Shown: positions 6,804-9,746 of the stretch, in pieces | Numbering within the stretch: the first letter of the stretch is position 1 | Layout: every line of letters begins with the position of its first letter | DNA from: Roseiarcus sp052147395 | GTDB lineage: Bacteria; Pseudomonadota; Alphaproteobacteria; Rhizobiales; Beijerinckiaceae | NCBI GenBank assembly: GCA_052147395.1 | Contig: JBKQKS010000108.1 | Span: 1 to 9,746, forward strand | DNA: 9,746 nucleotides | Direction: 5' to 3' | Position numbers and translations under genes: made by a program | The notes under the pieces: generated by a model | The model's input: the letters and a program-made list of their open reading frames with translations, nothing else | Told to the model about the DNA's origin: nothing | Database searches by the model: none

Positions 6804-7364
6804 TCACGCGGCGGCAGGCGCAGAAGACTTCGCCGGGGCGACGGCGTCCGCATCGCGGTGAATGTCGAGCCGCGACGGGTTGGTCGCGCCGAGGATCGTC
6901 TTGGCGCGAGCGATTTCCTCCGTCGTGCCCCGCGCCATGACGAGGAAGTTATCCGCCTTGATTGCGGACTCGTATTGCAGCACGCTGTCCTTCGGCACGC
7001 CGAGGCTATAGAGCGCGGCGCCAAGTGCCGCCACGCCGCCGAGGACAACCGCGTTCTCGATCGCGGAAGCAATTATCGTGGCGAGAAAGCCAAGCACCAC
7101 GACCGGTCCTGTCAAAGGTGTAGCCAGGAAGAGTCCGCCAAGGAACAGGCCCCAGAAGCCGCCCCAGAAGGCGCCGCGGGAGCCCCAAAACTTGATCCGA
7201 TCGCCGGTGGTGTAGAAGCCGACGACCTTCTCTTCGGAGTGATAGCCATTGCCGACGACGCTCAGATTCTTCACGGCGAAGCCGGCGGCCGCCAGCGTTT
7301 TGATGGCTTCTTCCGCCGCATCATGATCGGGAAATACGGCGATTGCCGTTTCTAGCTTATCCAT
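6804..7364 (-). CDS. General-stress-type glycine-rich membrane protein (YflT/DUF1269-like)
   Basis: The 186-residue product begins with a short alpha/beta unit (ETAIAVFPDHDAAEEAIKTL, 5-24, through LSVVGNGYH at 34-42). This resembles the N-terminal domain of general stress proteins of the YflT/GSP17M kind. A basic, aromatic linker (TGDRIKFWGSRG) leads into two glycine-rich hydrophobic segments at about 64-83 and 88-118. A second alpha/beta stretch follows (SVLQYESAIKADNFLVMARGT, about 127-147), repeating the pattern of the first unit, and an Ala/Pro-rich tail ends the protein. The start at 7364 is fixed by AAAGGAG 7 bases upstream; the frame stays open to 7472 but that extension is unlike the family. 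It lies downstream of the proton ATPase on the same strand, but the 163-base gap contains copy 3 of the shared motif, so it probably has its own promoter. Biochemical function is unknown. Confidence 0.85.
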   Translation of the reverse strand: MDKLETAIAVFPDHDAAEEAIKTLAAAGFAVKNLSVVGNGYHSEEKVVGFYTTGDRIKFWGSRGAFWGGFWGLFLGGLFLATPLTGPVVVLGFLATIIASAIENAVVLGGVAALGAALYSLGVPKDSVLQYESAIKADNFLVMARGTTEEIARAKTILGATNPSRLDIHRDADAVAPAKSSAPAAA

Positions 7365-7475
7365 GAGAGTCTCCTTTGGGACGAGGCGACGCCGAGCATT
7401 CGCCTTGCGCGACGCTCGCGCCAAAGCTGCTGCGGGCGAAACGAACCATTCGCTGGCACATCGTCCGGTCAAACG

Positions 7476-7520
7476 ACACTACGCGTCGGCGCGGCCATGA
7501 GACAGGGTCGGAAACTACTC
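7476..7520 (-). promoter_or_regulatory. Shared motif, copy 3, with -10-like hexamer, upstream of the stress membrane protein
   Basis: Read on the minus strand, GAGTAGTTTCCGACCCTG runs from 7520 to 7503 and shares GAGTAGTTTCCGA with copy 1 and GTAGTTTCCGAC with copy 2. TAGTGT at 7481 to 7476 is a -10-like hexamer at the same distance as in the other copies. The motif lies in the gap between the ATPase stop (7528) and the stress-protein start (7364), pointing toward the latter, with a predicted leader of about 105 bases. Confidence 0.55.
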
Positions 7521-7527
7521 AACCTCT

Positions 7528-9657
7528 TTAGGCGCGGTTTGGCTCGCGGGCTCGAGCTCGGGGAAGGAGACGGGGCTCGGCTTTGGCCTCGAGCCGAGGC
7601 ACGGCTTTGACCGGATCGATAATCCCATACGCGAGCAGTTTCACGCGGTCAGTCACGAGGAACCAAACCAGAGCATAGCCCCAAACGAACAGCGCCCAAC
7701 CCCAGCCCAGCGGCGTCATGAACAGCCCATAAACCGCGATCAGCGTCGCCAGCGCTTGGGTGCCGAGCACGGCCGCCCATAGAACCGGCGCGGGACGTAT
7801 CGACCAGAAAGGGCCGCGCGTGCGCGCCTGGAAGATCGTCAGATGTCCGGCCACGGACAGCATCAGGTACATCAGCGTCTGAAGATGCGGACGGTCGAGT
7901 TGAAAGACGCGATCGCCGAGGTAGAACAGGCCGAACGCGGCCATCGGGCCGACGACGCCCAGCACCGTGGCGATGCCCAGCACCAGACGCATGTTCCAGG
8001 CCTCTGGCTGGTCCTTGTAATGAACGTTGTCGTAGGCGATGGACAGGATGGCGCCGTCGTTGAGCAGCGCCAGCATCACGATCATCACCGCTGTCAACGG
8101 GTAGAAGTTGAAGATCAGGATCGACAGCGTCATGAACAAAAGCACGCGCAACGTCTCGGCGATGCGGTAGATCGCGTAGCTGTTCATCCGCTGGAAAATC
8201 TTCCGGCTCTCCTTGATCGCGTCGACGATCACCGACAGCCCCGGCGTCATCAGCACGATGGCCGCCGCGGCGCGCGCGGCGTCCGTCGCCCCCGAAACGG
8301 CGATGCCGCAGTCGGCCTTCTTCAGCGCCGGAGCGTCGTTCACCCCATCGCCGGTCATGCCGACGATGTGGCCAAGCTTTTGCAGGTCCGCGACAATGCG
8401 GAACTTGTGTTCCGGAAACACCTGGGCGAAGCCGTCGGCATTCTCGATGGCCTTGGCCACCGCCGGCGTCTGTTGCTGCCTTTCGTCGCCCAGTGTGCTG
8501 GCATCGAGAATATCTGCGCCCATCCCCAGTTTCTTGGCGGTTTCCTGGGCGATGGCCAGCGCATCGCCGGTCACCATTTCGACCTTCACGCCCATTTGTT
8601 GCGCGGTCGCGATGGTGGACTTGGCGTCGTCACGCGGCGGATCGAACAACGGCAACACGCCGAGGAACCGCCATTGGCCGTCACCCTCGGCCCGCGCCAC
8701 GCCCAACGAACGAAACCCGCGCGCGGCGAACGCGTTGACCGCCTCGTCGACGGCGAGCTTCACCTCGCCGGCATTGGCCGCCAAAGCCATGATCACCTGG
8801 GGCGCGCCCTTCGTCACCTTGAACGCCTTGCCGTCCGGGCCTTCGACGGCAGCCTCGGTGCGTTTGTGCACCGGGTCGAAGGGCTGGAAATGCCCCACCC
8901 GATAGCCTTTCAGCGCCTCATCGCCTTTCAGACCGCCGAGAACGGCCAGATCGATGGTGTCGTTGTTGTCGGCGCGCGAAGCCAGCGCGGCCGCGAGGAT
9001 CACCTGTTCGGCAGAAACATCTTTGACGCCGAACGGATCGCCGAGCGTCAGCTTGTTCTGGGTCAGGGTGCCGGTCTTGTCGGCGCACAGCACATCCGCG
9101 CCCGCCAATTCCTCGATCGCCACCAACCGGGTGACAATCGCCTTTTGCTTCGCGAGCAGACGCGCCCCCACCGCCATCGTCACCGACAGCACCGTCGGCA
9201 TCGCCACCGGAATCGCCGCCACGGTGAGCACCAGGGCGAACTGCAATGTCGTGAGCACGGGGTCGCCCCGCAACAATGCGACGATCACGATCGCCGCCAC
9301 CAAGACCACCGCCAGGATGATCAGATAGTTGCCGATCTGCAGCACAGCGCGCTGAAAGTGGCTGACGGTCTTCGCGCCCTGCACGAGTTCCGCGGTCTTG
9401 CCGAAATAGGTCCTGGCGCCGGTGGCGTAGACGAGCGCATCGATTTCGCCCTGACGAACGATCGAACCGGAATAAACGGCCTCTCCGGATTTGCGCGTGG
9501 CGGGCAACGACTCGCCCGTCAGCGCGGACTGATCCACCTCGACCGGGTCGCCTTCCAGCAAGCGCGCGTCCGCCGGCACGATGTCGCCCAGGCGCAAGTG
9601 GATGACGTCGCCGGGCGTCAGGCGACGCCCAGAAACTGGTGAATCGGGTTGTGCGTT
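7528..9657 (-). pseudogene. PMA-type proton-exporting P-type ATPase, N-terminally truncated
   Basis: The frame encodes most of a type III (plasma-membrane H+-ATPase) pump, which couples ATP hydrolysis to proton export. Numbering from the codon at 9597, visible motifs are TGES (27-30) in the actuator domain, AAIPVAMP (128-135) in M4, the phosphorylated D173 in DKTGTLT, KGAP (263-266), TGD (343-345), TGDGVNDAP (415-423), and D514 in LLNDGA of M6, equivalent to the essential proton-binding Asp of plant pumps. Hydrophobic segments M3-M10 are present, and no long C-terminal regulatory domain follows. The 5' part is missing: upstream of RRLTPGDVIHLRLGDIV the frame meets TAG-TAG at 9663-9658. M1, M2 and the start of the actuator domain, roughly 110-155 residues compared with plant pumps, are therefore absent, and only a TTG at 9597 could serve as a start. 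A protein lacking M1-M2 is unlikely to pump. The missing part may lie outside the window beyond an insertion. Confidence 0.75.
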
Positions 9658-9746
9658 CTACTAGCGGAAGCTGTTTATGGGATTCCTGTCGCCGGGGTTG
9701 AAGTCTATAGCATATCGATGATCGACGAATCACCCCTTCGAGCCCG
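9643..9746. other. Low-GC stretch interrupting the ATPase gene
   Basis: From about 9643 to the window edge the sequence no longer encodes ATPase in any minus-strand frame. A hand count gives 44 G or C in the 90 bases 9643-9732 (about 49%), clearly below the GC-rich genes to the left. On the plus strand a frame is open from 9643 to the edge with a possible TTG start at 9649 (product includes LLAEAVYGIPVAGVEVYSIS), but I recognise no family. It could be one end of an insertion element, a rearranged neighbouring gene, or an assembly join; I saw no terminal inverted repeat or target duplication. Confidence 0.4.

Noticed and set aside
7365..7472. Longer start for the stress membrane protein at 7472
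   Set aside because: The extension is Arg/Ala-rich and would begin almost at the predicted transcription start of motif copy 3; the ATG at 7364 has a strong AAAGGAG site.
7843..9642. 599-codon plus-strand open frame opposite the ATPase
   Set aside because: His/Arg/Gln-rich antisense shadow; the minus-strand frame holds every P-type ATPase motif.

Overview
The window looks like a chromosomal stress-response and efflux region of a GC-rich alphaproteobacterium, most likely a member of the Hyphomicrobiales (Rhizobiales). This rests on codon use, on the type of Dps, on the single-permease MdtA/MdtB-C-like efflux pair, and on a PMA-type proton ATPase lying next to a small glycine-rich membrane stress protein. 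The genus cannot be fixed from sequence alone.

Layout from left to right. (1) 2-76 is the last 24 codons of a plus-strand gene. (2) 77-400 is non-coding and carries a promoter-like motif. (3) 401-880 encodes a Dps mini-ferritin; its stop region leads into a stand-alone receiver-domain response regulator (946-1320). (4) Converging on these from the right is a two-gene efflux operon on the minus strand: a membrane-fusion adaptor (5749 to 4550, TTG start) and an RND permease (4546 to 1385), separated by 3 bases. (5) 5750-6080 is a divergent promoter region. (6) 6081-6563 encodes a small protein of unknown function with one C-terminal membrane helix. (7) 6564-6803 is non-coding and holds a long hairpin between convergent genes. 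(8) 7364 to 6804 (minus) encodes a glycine-rich general-stress membrane protein. (9) 9657 to 7528 (minus) is a PMA-type proton P-type ATPase that lacks its N-terminal part. Its reading frame is cut by two tandem stops exactly where the sequence changes to a much less GC-rich stretch, as expected from an insertion, rearrangement or chimeric join.

The most interesting signal is not a gene. An 18-base motif, consensus GRGTAGTTTCCGAMBCTG, occurs three times in the non-coding DNA: upstream of dps, upstream of the 6081 gene, and upstream of the stress membrane protein. Each copy points toward its gene, lies about 105-140 bases before the start codon, and is followed 39-40 bases from its first base by a TA-rich -10-like hexamer. 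This suggests a local regulon (iron and DNA protection, a receiver protein, two small membrane proteins) under one activator. The core AGTAGTTTCC resembles, from memory, the FixJ recognition sequence of rhizobial fixK promoters, so control by oxygen limitation or a related two-component signal is a reasonable hypothesis. The efflux operon has no copy oriented toward it.
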